A stretch of 64,000 bases of DNA. It comes from Candidatus Nitrosopumilus sp. (GTDB lineage Archaea > Thermoproteota > Nitrososphaeria > Nitrososphaerales > Nitrosopumilaceae). Under the pieces are notes generated by a model. That model made no database searches, had not been told where the DNA came from, and saw only the letters and a program-made list of their open reading frames with translations. Positions 54,869 to 62,747 of the stretch are shown piece by piece. The stretch is from assembly GCA_003331425.1 (NCBI GenBank), contig QOOS01000001.1:226262-290261 (forward strand), written 5' to 3'. Numbering within the stretch: position 1 is the first letter of the stretch; each line of letters opens with the position of its first letter. The translations under genes were made by a program, and so were the position numbers.

Positions 54869-55789
54869 TTAGGTTTGATTTGATTTTAATTTTAAGACCA
54901 TAGTGCATACTGAGCATATGTTTCCAGTACATTCAGCACCACATTTTTCACAATTTGTTTTTTGTTTAGTATTTGAATTCGAATTTTTCATTACATCTGA
55001 AACTTTGATAATTGATTGATACAAGTTATTTTTAATTCCACTACGTTGATTTTCTAATGAATTCAAAAATTCACGAATGTCAGTTCTTATCCCTTCATTC
55101 ATGTGAGGACACGGTTCAGACTGAAATGGTAAATTATTTGTAAATGCATAAAAAACAATTTCAGATTCGTAGATTTCACAAAATGGTTTTATTTTTCTTA
55201 ATGAATTTGTAGATGTATCTGGATTCATCCAACCAACTTTAGTTGTATCCCCTGAAAGCATATTTATCACAAAAGTTTGTAATGTGTCATCTAAATTATG
55301 TCCTGTTGCAATTAAATCTGCTCCAATATCTTTTGCAGCATAATCCATTGCACGTCTTCTAAATGTTCCACACATTGAACATGATGATGTTTTTTCATTT
55401 TCTCGCAAGTCTAATGCTTCATCAAGTGTTAATTCAAAAAGATCTTTGTAAGAATATATTTTATATTCTACATTTAATTCAGCACAAACTTTTTTGACAA
55501 TTTCCAATGCCTCATTTCTATATCCTGGAATTCCTTCATCTATTGTAATTACTTTAATTCTAAAACTATGAGTTAATGACATTTCATGAATAACTTTAAG
55601 CAATGCTAGTGAATCTTTACCTCCTGAAACAGCTACAGCAACTAATTCATTATGTTTGATCATTTTATATTTAGAAATTGTTTTTGCAGTTTTTTTTACA
55701 ATAGATTTTGAAAAACATTCTGAACAAAGTTTTTCACCAGAATATTTCCTTGTATATGCTGGAGGATTTTCACATCTGTCACATTTCAT
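54869..55789 (-). CDS. tRNA 2-thiolation protein of the TtuA/Ncs6 family
   Basis: ATP-pyrophosphatase (306 residues) that places sulfur on tRNA uridines. An N-terminal zinc knuckle (CDRC and CSEC near 3-22) is followed by the PP-loop VSGGKDSLAL (about 53-62). Then come the CSMCGTFRRRAMDYAA block (about 136-151), with the catalytic CxxC, and TGHNLDDTLQTF (about 161-172). A C-terminal zinc knuckle (CEKC...CSVC) completes it. Sulfur is probably passed from a ubiquitin-like carrier. Which uridine is modified (U34 or U54) cannot be told by eye. Confidence 0.88.
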   Translation of the reverse strand: MKCDRCENPPAYTRKYSGEKLCSECFSKSIVKKTAKTISKYKMIKHNELVAVAVSGGKDSLALLKVIHEMSLTHSFRIKVITIDEGIPGYRNEALEIVKKVCAELNVEYKIYSYKDLFELTLDEALDLRENEKTSSCSMCGTFRRRAMDYAAKDIGADLIATGHNLDDTLQTFVINMLSGDTTKVGWMNPDTSTNSLRKIKPFCEIYESEIVFYAFTNNLPFQSEPCPHMNEGIRTDIREFLNSLENQRSGIKNNLYQSIIKVSDVMKNSNSNTKQKTNCEKCGAECTGNICSVCTMVLKLKSNQT

Positions 55790-55830
55790 GAAATTAATTA
55801 TAATTTTTCATTAATGATTCTTTAGGTAAA

Positions 55831-57027
55831 TTAGATTGTAAACCATCCTGATTTCATATATGATAAAGCAATATTGAGACCAAACAACACAAAGGTGAAT
55901 GCATAAATTCCCCACATTGTCATTTTAACTGCTTTTTCTGAAATTCTTTTATCAATAATGATATGAATGAATTTTCCACCGTCTAGAATTGGTAATGGTA
56001 ACATGTTGATTATTCCTATGAAAAATGAAATCATCCATAACCATAACAAGAACATTGAAACAGTTGGATCATTCCATTCAATGAAATTCATTACAGGTTT
56101 GTATGTAAACGAATTATCTCTCATTATTCCAATTAATCCTCTTTCAGGATCATCTGGTGCTGGCATTACTAGTAATTCAAAATTCAATGGTTGCCCTTCT
56201 CTAAGTACTGAAACAGTGGCAGTCTCACCTGGATTCAAACTGGGGAAATCCGCTGGAATAAGAATCGGTATGTCATTAATTGAAGTAATTATATCGTTTC
56301 CAAGTAATCCAGCTTGTTCAGCTCCTGAATTTTCTATTATTGAAAGTATCAAGACACCTTCAGGTAATTCATAAAATATACTCAATAGTGGTTCTGGAAC
56401 AACCATTGCAAAAAATGGATTTGTTAACAAAATAACTCCTAAGACCAATGCAAACAAAACATTTGAAGTTGCACCTGCTCCTATTACCCTTAATTTAGAA
56501 ATCTTTTTTGCTTTTTCAAATTCTTCCTCATCTGGTTCAACAAAACCTGCAAACATTGCAATAAAAATTGCAAAACCACCTGTTTTGATTCTAATTTTTT
56601 CAAGTGCAGCTACAATCCCATGTCCACCTTCATGCATGACAAGTACAATTGGGATAGAAAGTAAAAAGTAAGTAATGGCTGGTGCAGAAGTTAATGTAAC
56701 ACCTGGAATTAATACGGTTAACTCATTAAATTCTGATTGTGCAACAAAAAAGTTTGAAACATTATTTAGTAAAAACCAAAATGCAAAACCCATCATTATG
56801 AATCCTGCAATGACACTAACATTTGCAAATACTGATACTGCTGATCTTGTTCTACCTAGAATTTTTATTAAAAGTTCATTGACTCCTTTATTTTTATAAA
56901 CTAGACTGTATGCCTTAATTTCAAAACCAAATCGCTCTAATTTTAGAGCCTTGGCTGATATGAAAATAACTACCCAAGCCATTAAGACATAGATTATCGA
57001 ATTTTCTGTAATAAAATCAAGTTCCAA
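55831..57027 (-). CDS. Site-2-type intramembrane metalloprotease (M50) with PDZ domain
   Basis: The 398-residue membrane protein has an HExxH-like active site VMHEGGHGI (about 129-137) within a helix and NMLPLPILDGGKF (about 345-357), the second metal-binding motif. A PDZ-like domain lies between (GVLILSIIENSGAEQAGLLGNDIITSI). At least six hydrophobic helices are visible. It may cleave membrane-anchored regulators or remnant signal peptides; the substrate is unknown. CutA starts divergently 44 bases away. Confidence 0.88.
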   Translation of the reverse strand: MELDFITENSIIYVLMAWVVIFISAKALKLERFGFEIKAYSLVYKNKGVNELLIKILGRTRSAVSVFANVSVIAGFIMMGFAFWFLLNNVSNFFVAQSEFNELTVLIPGVTLTSAPAITYFLLSIPIVLVMHEGGHGIVAALEKIRIKTGGFAIFIAMFAGFVEPDEEEFEKAKKISKLRVIGAGATSNVLFALVLGVILLTNPFFAMVVPEPLLSIFYELPEGVLILSIIENSGAEQAGLLGNDIITSINDIPILIPADFPSLNPGETATVSVLREGQPLNFELLVMPAPDDPERGLIGIMRDNSFTYKPVMNFIEWNDPTVSMFLLWLWMISFFIGIINMLPLPILDGGKFIHIIIDKRISEKAVKMTMWGIYAFTFVLFGLNIALSYMKSGWFTI

Positions 57028-57070
57028 ACTAATTGTTAATTTTTTAAAGTACGGGCATTTATCGGTTACT

Positions 57071-57382
57071 ATGAAACCAGTGTTTATTGTATCAACATAT
57101 CCTAATAAAAAATCAATTTTAAAAATTGCTAATGAACTTGTTAAAAATAAGACTATAGCATGTGTTAATATTTCAAAAATTGATTCAGTATATTCTTGGA
57201 ATGGGAAAATTCAAAATTCCCCAGAATATATTGCAATATTCAAAACTGTGACAAAAAATAAAATTAAGCTCAAAAAGATAATTGAAGAAACTCATCCATA
57301 TGATGTTCCTGAAATAGCTGAAATTGATGTTACTTCAATAAATAAATCATATTTGAACTGGTTAATTGAATCAACAAATTAA
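57071..57382 (+). CDS. cutA: CutA-family trimeric protein
   Basis: The 103-residue protein has STYPNKKSILKIANELVKNK (8-27), ACVNISKIDSVYSWNGKIQ (about 31-49) and THPYDVPEIAEIDVTSINKSYLNWL (about 74-98), the three signature blocks of the CutA1 fold. The family was first linked with divalent metal tolerance, but its cellular role is not settled. Its last 4 bases overlap the convergent Pelota gene. Confidence 0.93.
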   Translation: MKPVFIVSTYPNKKSILKIANELVKNKTIACVNISKIDSVYSWNGKIQNSPEYIAIFKTVTKNKIKLKKIIEETHPYDVPEIAEIDVTSINKSYLNWLIESTN

Positions 57383-58422
57383 GTCTCTAATGAATATCGT
57401 AACAAAGAAACTATTCCACCTAAACCTGTAACTCTTAATCCGATATCTGTAGACGAGTCAACACTGTAAATTTTAACTCCTTTATTTTCTACATCATTTA
57501 GGAAATCCATTATTTCTTGTTCATTGTTATCTTGAATTATTTTATCTGAAAAAACTATTGATTCTACTGCACCAATTTGATTGGCATTCAACGTTTCATT
57601 ATACCCCATTGTAAATTTTTTACTTTTCTTATTTGCAAGAATCATAATTTCATCAATTATTGCTGCAGCTTTTGCTAATTTACTATCTGACATTATCTCA
57701 TGCATTGTTTGAGATTTTGTAAATGTGTAAATGCCATCTTCTCCACCTGAATCTACTCCATCAACAACTTGAATCTTATATTTTTGTGATTTTTGTAAAT
57801 GATTTGCAAATCTTTTTTTTGTTTCACCTGGACCAAAAATTACTATCATATCCCCCTCTTTGAAAATAGAATTCATTGCCTGCTGTACATGTTCAAAGAA
57901 TTTTTCAATTTTAAAATTAGTTTTGTATCTCTTTCCTCCAGATCCAGAGTACATATTTGGCATAAATTCTAAATGTGTTCCTCTTAATCTTGCAATTCCA
58001 CAATCTGCAGTATCAATTGCAATTAGTACAAAACTAACTTGATTATTACTTGATTTCAAAAGTTTTTTCTCAACTGGTAACCATTTTTTCTTTGAAATTG
58101 TAATACCATCATTTAATTCTAAAATAAATGAATGATGTGAACCATGTGGTACTGATTCGTTACTTGATTCAGAAATAATTCCACTAATTCTCAATTTATC
58201 TAAAACTTCATCAAGAGAAATTTTTTCTACAGTTAATGCAATTCTAATTTTGATTCTTTCACCTTTATCTGGTCTTGCATACTCTTTATCTTGTTTTAAA
58301 ACTCTAGTTGTATCTCCAATCACTTTATCATTTTCTCTAATTATTCGTCGTAAATTCAATAAATCTTCTGAATCTTCGGGAATTACTGAAATTAAATTTT
58401 CATCTATTGTTTTTGTAATCAT
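57379..58422 (-). CDS. pelA: mRNA surveillance protein Pelota (aPelota/Dom34)
   Basis: The 347-residue eRF1-like factor splits stalled ribosomes together with aABCE1 or aEF1A. The N-terminal domain (DSEDLLNLRRIIRENDKVIGDTTR, then RIKIRIALTVEKISLDEVLDKLRISGII), the middle domain (VVDGVDSGGEDGIYTFTKS) and the C-terminal domain with GLGGIVSLLRY are typical. The GGQ motif of release factors is absent, as expected. It works with RqcH, also encoded in this window, on stalled nascent chains. The 3' end overlaps cutA by 4 bases. Confidence 0.93.
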   Translation of the reverse strand: MITKTIDENLISVIPEDSEDLLNLRRIIRENDKVIGDTTRVLKQDKEYARPDKGERIKIRIALTVEKISLDEVLDKLRISGIISESSNESVPHGSHHSFILELNDGITISKKKWLPVEKKLLKSSNNQVSFVLIAIDTADCGIARLRGTHLEFMPNMYSGSGGKRYKTNFKIEKFFEHVQQAMNSIFKEGDMIVIFGPGETKKRFANHLQKSQKYKIQVVDGVDSGGEDGIYTFTKSQTMHEIMSDSKLAKAAAIIDEIMILANKKSKKFTMGYNETLNANQIGAVESIVFSDKIIQDNNEQEIMDFLNDVENKGVKIYSVDSSTDIGLRVTGLGGIVSLLRYSLET

Positions 58423-58454
58423 ATTAGTAAAATAATTTACAAAAAGTAAAGTGT

Positions 58455-58895
58455 TTAGTTTGTAGTTTCAGTAGTTTTCGCTTCTTGTGATTTTTTCTTT
58501 AGATAATTTTCAACCCAATCTAAAGTAAGAACACCTGCTTCTGCTAGATTTGTTAAAGAATTTGGAGAAGCTTCACCTGTTACTTTACCTTCCATTCTTC
58601 TAATTTGTCTCCATTTGAGTGATGTATTTCCGCTTTTTGAATTATAAATTATTCCAAGTACATCTCTTGCATTCATAAATTTGATATCTCTAATTTTTTT
58701 CAATGTTACTTTATCTGCTGCTTCTACGTATATTGCACCCAAATTATCTTCTCTTTCTGCAAATACCTCTGAATCTTCTAAATAATTTCTTGGAGCATAA
58801 GATTTACACGTACTAGAAATGATAAATCTTCTAAAACTTTCCAATGTTGCAGGAGTGCTAATCGTGACCATTTTGTTTAACTTACTATTTCCCAT
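58455..58895 (-). CDS. Conserved-looking hypothetical protein
   Basis: The 146-residue basic protein (or 138 from the ATG at 58871) has a compact N-terminal region with TPATLESFRRFIISSTCKSYAPRNYLEDSEVFAERED, a beta-rich middle (IYVEAADKVTLKKIRDIKF) and a C-terminal helix with Lys/Thr-rich tail. No signal peptide, membrane helix or catalytic motif is visible. I do not recognise the family. It lies upstream of Pelota on the same strand (33-base gap), so it may be in the same transcript, and opposite a box C/D RNA across the divergent gap. Confidence 0.6.
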   Translation of the reverse strand: MGNSKLNKMVTISTPATLESFRRFIISSTCKSYAPRNYLEDSEVFAEREDNLGAIYVEAADKVTLKKIRDIKFMNARDVLGIIYNSKSGNTSLKWRQIRRMEGKVTGEASPNSLTNLAEAGVLTLDWVENYLKKKSQEAKTTETTN

Positions 58896-58946
58896 TTATC
58901 AAGCTTCTTGAAAGACTCAAAAGGAATATCTTCAAAAACTGCCTTA

Positions 58947-59004
58947 CAGGCTATGATGTTTCTATCCCTCTGATTAATGATGAGGATCTTGAGTTCTGAG
59001 CCTG
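58947..59004 (+). ncRNA. Box C/D small guide RNA
   Basis: A 58-base element in the gap between divergent genes shows all four boxes in order. They are C (ATGATGT, 58953-58959), D' (CTGA, 58970-58973), C' (ATGATGA, 58977-58983) and D (CTGA, 58996-58999). The ends CAGGC (58947-58951) and GCCTG (59000-59004) pair perfectly as the terminal stem. The guides are 10 bases (58960-58969) and 12 bases (58984-58995), near the usual length for archaeal sRNAs directing 2'-O-methylation by fibrillarin. Methylation would fall on the target base paired five positions upstream of each D box. The rRNA or tRNA targets were not identified. Confidence 0.85.
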
Positions 59005-59042
59005 CTTTATGATTTTAATTTGGTGATTCATTTGGAAAAACT

Positions 59043-59462
59043 ATGAAGTCATTAACTAAACATCTTACATTTAATATTAAATCTCGAAGAGGTTTTGTCA
59101 ATATTACTCCTGACATCAGAAAATTAGTAGACCAAAGTAAAGTCCAAGAAGGACTTTGTCTTGTTAATGCCATGCATATCACTGCAAGTGTTTTTATCAA
59201 TGATAATGAGGATGGATTACTTCATGACTATGAAAAATGGTTAGAAGAATTAGCACCTCATGAACCAATTGAACAATACAAACACAACGATACTGGAGAA
59301 GATAATGCTGATGCACATCTAAAAAGACAAGTTATGGGGCGTGAAGTAGTTGTTGCAATTACAAATGGTGAACTAGATTTTGGTCCATGGGAACAAATTT
59401 TCTATGGTGAATTTGATGGTAAAAGACCAAAAAGAGTTTTAGTTAAAATTATTGGCGAATAA
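59043..59462 (+). CDS. YjbQ-family protein (UPF0047)
   Basis: The 139-residue protein matches the YjbQ family well: [52 protein letters not shown] (about 38-64), [47 protein letters not shown]. Conserved His residues and a thiamine-phosphate-synthase-like beta-barrel are implied by the family; activity in archaea is not certain. It starts just after the C/D RNA and could be co-transcribed with it. Confidence 0.88.
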   Translation: MKSLTKHLTFNIKSRRGFVNITPDIRKLVDQSKVQEGLCLVNAMHITASVFINDNEDGLLHDYEKWLEELAPHEPIEQYKHNDTGEDNADAHLKRQVMGREVVVAITNGELDFGPWEQIFYGEFDGKRPKRVLVKIIGE

Positions 59463-59466
59463 TTAT

Positions 59467-59631
59467 TTATCCGAAGTCTGCATCACGTTTTTGACTTTGT
59501 GATTCATTCTTTCTTGCAGCATCTCTAAATGCATCATCATGGTTTTGAGGTCCATGTTGACATTTTACACATGCAATTTTAAAACCATCTTCATTTTTCA
59601 CATAGGTTTCACAACCACAGAAACATGCCAT
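59467..59631 (-). CDS. Small Cys-rich protein (54 residues), last gene of the regulator operon
   Basis: An ATG at 59631 opens a 54-codon frame. Cysteines at 3, 5, 7 (ACFCGC) and a CVKC pair at 21-24 suggest a metal site. A charged helical tail (DDAFRDAARKNESQSQKRDAD) follows. It is 14 bases downstream of the DtxR-type regulator gene on the same strand and converges with YjbQ, so it is probably the third gene of the trmB-dtxR transcript. No family known to me. Confidence 0.6.
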   Translation of the reverse strand: MACFCGCETYVKNEDGFKIACVKCQHGPQNHDDAFRDAARKNESQSQKRDADFG

Positions 59632-59645
59632 AGTAAATCTAATTC

Positions 59646-60122
59646 TTAATCTGATATATCTTTTGGGATGTCTTTAATTTTTTTACAACATTCGCCCATT
59701 GGAATATCATGATTATGTGGACTTTTTCTTGGATGACCTAACATTGTACATAATGCATCAGTAAATTGTTTATTCATATGATGTTCAATTCCACATACCA
59801 TTTCTTCATCAATTTCTACTTTTAATGCACTATCCATTAGAACTTCTAATAATCTACTATTTCTCAACATACTAGCACCAATTTTTTCTCCTTCATCTGT
59901 AAGATTTACACCTGCTTTGTTATACTCTACAAGATTTTTACCATTTAATTTTTTTAGCATTTGAACAACACTTGGTTGTCTAATATTGAGAATTTTTGCA
60001 ATTGTACTAATTTTAACATCATCGCCTCTTTCCCTTATATGCCAAATTGCTTTAAGATACATTTCAACATGTTCTGCTTCTGCAGTTCCAACAAATAGTT
60101 TTTCTTCTTTGCGTATATCCAT
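59646..60122 (-). CDS. DtxR/MntR-family metal-dependent transcription regulator
   Basis: The 158-residue protein has a winged helix-turn-helix domain (about 15-75: EAEHVEMYLKAIWHIRERGDDVKISTIAKILNIRQPSVVQMLKKLNGKNLVEYN) and a dimerisation/metal domain (CGIEHHMNKQFTDALCTMLGHP). The Cys, Glu, His and Met residues there are typical DtxR metal ligands. A His/Cys-rich end (HNHDIPMGECCK) could bind more metal. It senses iron or manganese in the family. It starts 4 bases after the stop of the TrmB-type gene, so the two are one operon. Confidence 0.88.
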   Translation of the reverse strand: MDIRKEEKLFVGTAEAEHVEMYLKAIWHIRERGDDVKISTIAKILNIRQPSVVQMLKKLNGKNLVEYNKAGVNLTDEGEKIGASMLRNSRLLEVLMDSALKVEIDEEMVCGIEHHMNKQFTDALCTMLGHPRKSPHNHDIPMGECCKKIKDIPKDISD

Positions 60123-60126
60123 GACA

Positions 60127-60894
60127 CTATACCTTCTTTGAATCTTTTAATAAATATTCAAAATATTGACGCGCAATTCCTGCTAAACCAATATGATCTG
60201 CCCAAATTGCAATAACATCTGATGAATTTTCACCTGCAATTTCAGGACCTAATAAAATTACAACATATCTTTTATCTGAGATAATTCCACCTCCAAACAA
60301 ACCTTTCTTAATTTTAACTTCTGCAACTCTTTTAATTGCTGTAATTGATTCTTTATCGATTTTATCTGATGTAAGAACTGTAATTTTTACTCCTTTATCG
60401 TGTAATGCTCTTAATTTTGGTAATGCTTGTTTAACTAATTCCACACCAACTTCTGGTAGTGTAATCATTACTTCGTCTCTACAACTATCTACCATCTCTA
60501 AAATTTTAGCAGTAATGTTAACTGCACCTGATAATACCCATATGTCTGGTTTTTCACTTATACCACTTTTTTCATATAAAGGAACTAATTCATTTAAAAT
60601 TACATTTTGATTTTGTAGGAAGTCACTTTCCATTTTTTGTTTTGTGCTTTCTACTCCTGTTGCTGGTGACTTTGCAAAATATTTTGTTGGTCTTGAGTCA
60701 TCTGACCCAATCCATCCTTTTTCTTCCAATGTTCCTAAAACTTCATAAATTTTTGAATATGGCACACCTGATTTTTGACTAAGATCTGATGCTGTCATTT
60801 CTCCTGATTTTAGCAATGCAGAAAATGTCTTGATTTCATAACTGGTAAGACCAATTTTTTCAAGAGATTTTTTTGTTTTATCAGATATGCTCAT
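60127..60894 (-). CDS. TrmB-family transcription regulator
   Basis: The 255-residue protein (ATG 60894) has an N-terminal winged helix-turn-helix (LGLTSYEIKTFSALLKSGEMTASDLSQKSGVPYSKIYEVLGTLEEKGWI region, about 10-60). A C-terminal ligand-binding-like domain (about 100-255) includes DEVMITLPEVGVELVKQALPKL and LFGGGIISDKRYVVILL. The frame opens 13 codons earlier with a GTG. The ATG is preferred because TTTAAATAT lies about 27 bases ahead of it on that strand, as for a leaderless message. It leads an operon with the DtxR-type regulator and is divergent from the radical SAM gene. Confidence 0.85.
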   Translation of the reverse strand: MSISDKTKKSLEKIGLTSYEIKTFSALLKSGEMTASDLSQKSGVPYSKIYEVLGTLEEKGWIGSDDSRPTKYFAKSPATGVESTKQKMESDFLQNQNVILNELVPLYEKSGISEKPDIWVLSGAVNITAKILEMVDSCRDEVMITLPEVGVELVKQALPKLRALHDKGVKITVLTSDKIDKESITAIKRVAEVKIKKGLFGGGIISDKRYVVILLGPEIAGENSSDVIAIWADHIGLAGIARQYFEYLLKDSKKV

Positions 60895-60916
60895 GCGATC
60901 TAATCGATCAGTTTTG

Positions 60917-60982
60917 ATATTTAAACCCGTCACGACTAACTACTAAATTCCCCACGGGGGTAAGTATGAAACAGATTATATA
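60917..60982. promoter_or_regulatory. Divergent promoter region with a central CCCC-AC-GGGG palindrome
   Basis: Two TATA-like elements face away from each other. ATATTTAAA (60917-60925) serves the TrmB-type gene on the minus strand, and TTATATA (60975-60982) serves the radical SAM gene. A G+C-rich palindrome (CCCC 60950-60953, GGGG 60956-60959), unusual in this AT-rich sequence, lies between them. A matching pair TACT (60941-60944) and AGTA flanks it. This position is right for an operator read by the encoded TrmB-type or DtxR-type regulator. No binding is proved. Confidence 0.5.
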
Positions 60983-61010
60983 CTGTTTTTTTAGAAATCT
61001 AATTACAAGC

Positions 61011-62675
61011 ATGGCACTAATTCAGATTTCCAATCAAACAAACAAGAATTTGGGTAAAAAATCTACTATCAGATTTACTCAAAGTATCTGTCCTGATTGT
61101 AACATGATTTTGGATGCTGAAGTCTTTGAAAGAGATAATCAAGTTTTCATGTCAAAAATTTGTCCAACTCACGGTGAATGTGAGGAATTATACTTTGGTT
61201 CTTATGAAATGTACAAAAAATTCAGTACATATTGGATGGATGGCAAAGGTGCACATTCTCCAAATGTAATGATTGACAAATGTTCTTGTCCAAATAACTG
61301 TGGCTTGTGTTCTAATCACTTATCTCACAGTGGATTAGCAAACATGATTGTAACTAATAGATGTGATTTAACATGTTGGTATTGTTTCTTCTATGTAAAG
61401 AAGGGACTTGAAGGTGCTTACATGTATGAACCAGATCATACTCAAGTTAGAGGTATGATGAAAACTCTAAGAGCAGAAAGACCAATTCCAGGAAACTCTA
61501 TGCAAATTACTGGTGGTGAACCAATGCTCAGAGATGATATTGCTGATGTTATTAAAATAATGAAAGAAGAAGGTGTTGACCATATTCAAATGAATACAAA
61601 TGGTATTAGACATGCTATGGATCCTGAAGCAGCAAGAGAAGTTAGACTTGCTGGATGTAACAACTTGTATCTTTCCTTTGACGGTGTAACTGCAAGAACA
61701 AATCCTAAAAATCACTGGGAAATTCCATATGCTCTTGATAGTTGCAGAAAAACAGGTACTACTGTTGTATTTGTTCCAACTGTAATCAAATCAATTAACG
61801 ATCATGAATTAGGTGGAATTATCAGATATGCACAAAAGAACATGGATGTAGTTCACGCTGTAAACTTCCAACCAGTATCATTAACTGGTAGAATGGGTAA
61901 ATCTGAACGTGAAAAATACAGAATTACAGTTCCTGATTGTGTTCAAAGAATTGAAGAACAAACCAATGGTGAAGTAACTGTTGATGATTGGTTCCCAGTT
62001 CCAAGTTGTATGCCACTAACTAATGTAATTGAAGCATTCTCAAGTAAACCAAAATACGAATTATCTATTCACTTTGCTTGTGGTGCAGGAACATACATCT
62101 TTGAAGATGCTGATACAAAGAAATTTGTTCCATTAACTAAATTCTGTGATATTCAAGGAATGTTAGAACTCTTTGAAGATAAAGCAGAAGAAATTCGTTC
62201 TGGTAAGAACAAATACTTTACAATGCTTGAAGTTGTAAGAAAACTCAAAGGTTTTGTTGATACTAAAAAACAACCAGCAGGATTAGATTTAGCAAAAATG
62301 TTTGGTAATATTCTCATGAAAAGATCATTTGATTCAGTTGGTTCATGGCACGTCAAAGGATTATTCCTTGGTATGATGCACTTCCAAGACAAATACAATG
62401 AAGATTTAGAAAGATTACAAAGATGTGATATTCACTATGTTACTCCAGACCTTAGAATAGTTCCATTCTGTGCATTTAATGTAATTCCAGAATGGTACAG
62501 AGACAGAATCCAAAAGAAATATTCTATCACTGTAGAGGAATGGGAAGAACGTGAAGGTGTAAAACTTGAAGATGGTCTATACAGAGGTCTTATGAGACGT
62601 GGTGCAGGTGATGAACTTGCTGCTGGCTGTGCAAAGAGTCAGATGTTCCATGATGCATCTCAAGCAACAATGTAA
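61011..62675 (+). CDS. tes: Radical SAM protein, probable tetraether lipid synthase (Tes/MJ0619-like)
   Basis: The 554-residue protein (ATG 61011; the frame opens 15 codons earlier) has an N-terminal Cys-rich part (CPDC near 20-23, CSCPNNCGLC near 89-98). The radical SAM cluster motif is CDLTCWYC (Cys118, 122, 125), then the GGEPMLR block (about 161-167). A long C-terminal domain has CGAGTYIF, FCDIQGML and FCAFNV. This layout matches the MJ0619/Tes family, which joins two diether lipids into the tetraether (GDGT) core. The C-terminal half and gene length fit. Crenarchaeol-type lipids are the main lipids of these archaea. The gene is divergent from trmB-dtxR. Confidence 0.7.
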   Translation: MALIQISNQTNKNLGKKSTIRFTQSICPDCNMILDAEVFERDNQVFMSKICPTHGECEELYFGSYEMYKKFSTYWMDGKGAHSPNVMIDKCSCPNNCGLCSNHLSHSGLANMIVTNRCDLTCWYCFFYVKKGLEGAYMYEPDHTQVRGMMKTLRAERPIPGNSMQITGGEPMLRDDIADVIKIMKEEGVDHIQMNTNGIRHAMDPEAAREVRLAGCNNLYLSFDGVTARTNPKNHWEIPYALDSCRKTGTTVVFVPTVIKSINDHELGGIIRYAQKNMDVVHAVNFQPVSLTGRMGKSEREKYRITVPDCVQRIEEQTNGEVTVDDWFPVPSCMPLTNVIEAFSSKPKYELSIHFACGAGTYIFEDADTKKFVPLTKFCDIQGMLELFEDKAEEIRSGKNKYFTMLEVVRKLKGFVDTKKQPAGLDLAKMFGNILMKRSFDSVGSWHVKGLFLGMMHFQDKYNEDLERLQRCDIHYVTPDLRIVPFCAFNVIPEWYRDRIQKKYSITVEEWEEREGVKLEDGLYRGLMRRGAGDELAAGCAKSQMFHDASQATM

Positions 62676-62747
62676 TAGTTTTTTTAATAACAAATTTCAC
62701 TTTATTTCCAAAGAGTAATAATAATTCCAGATATAATTGATTCAGTA

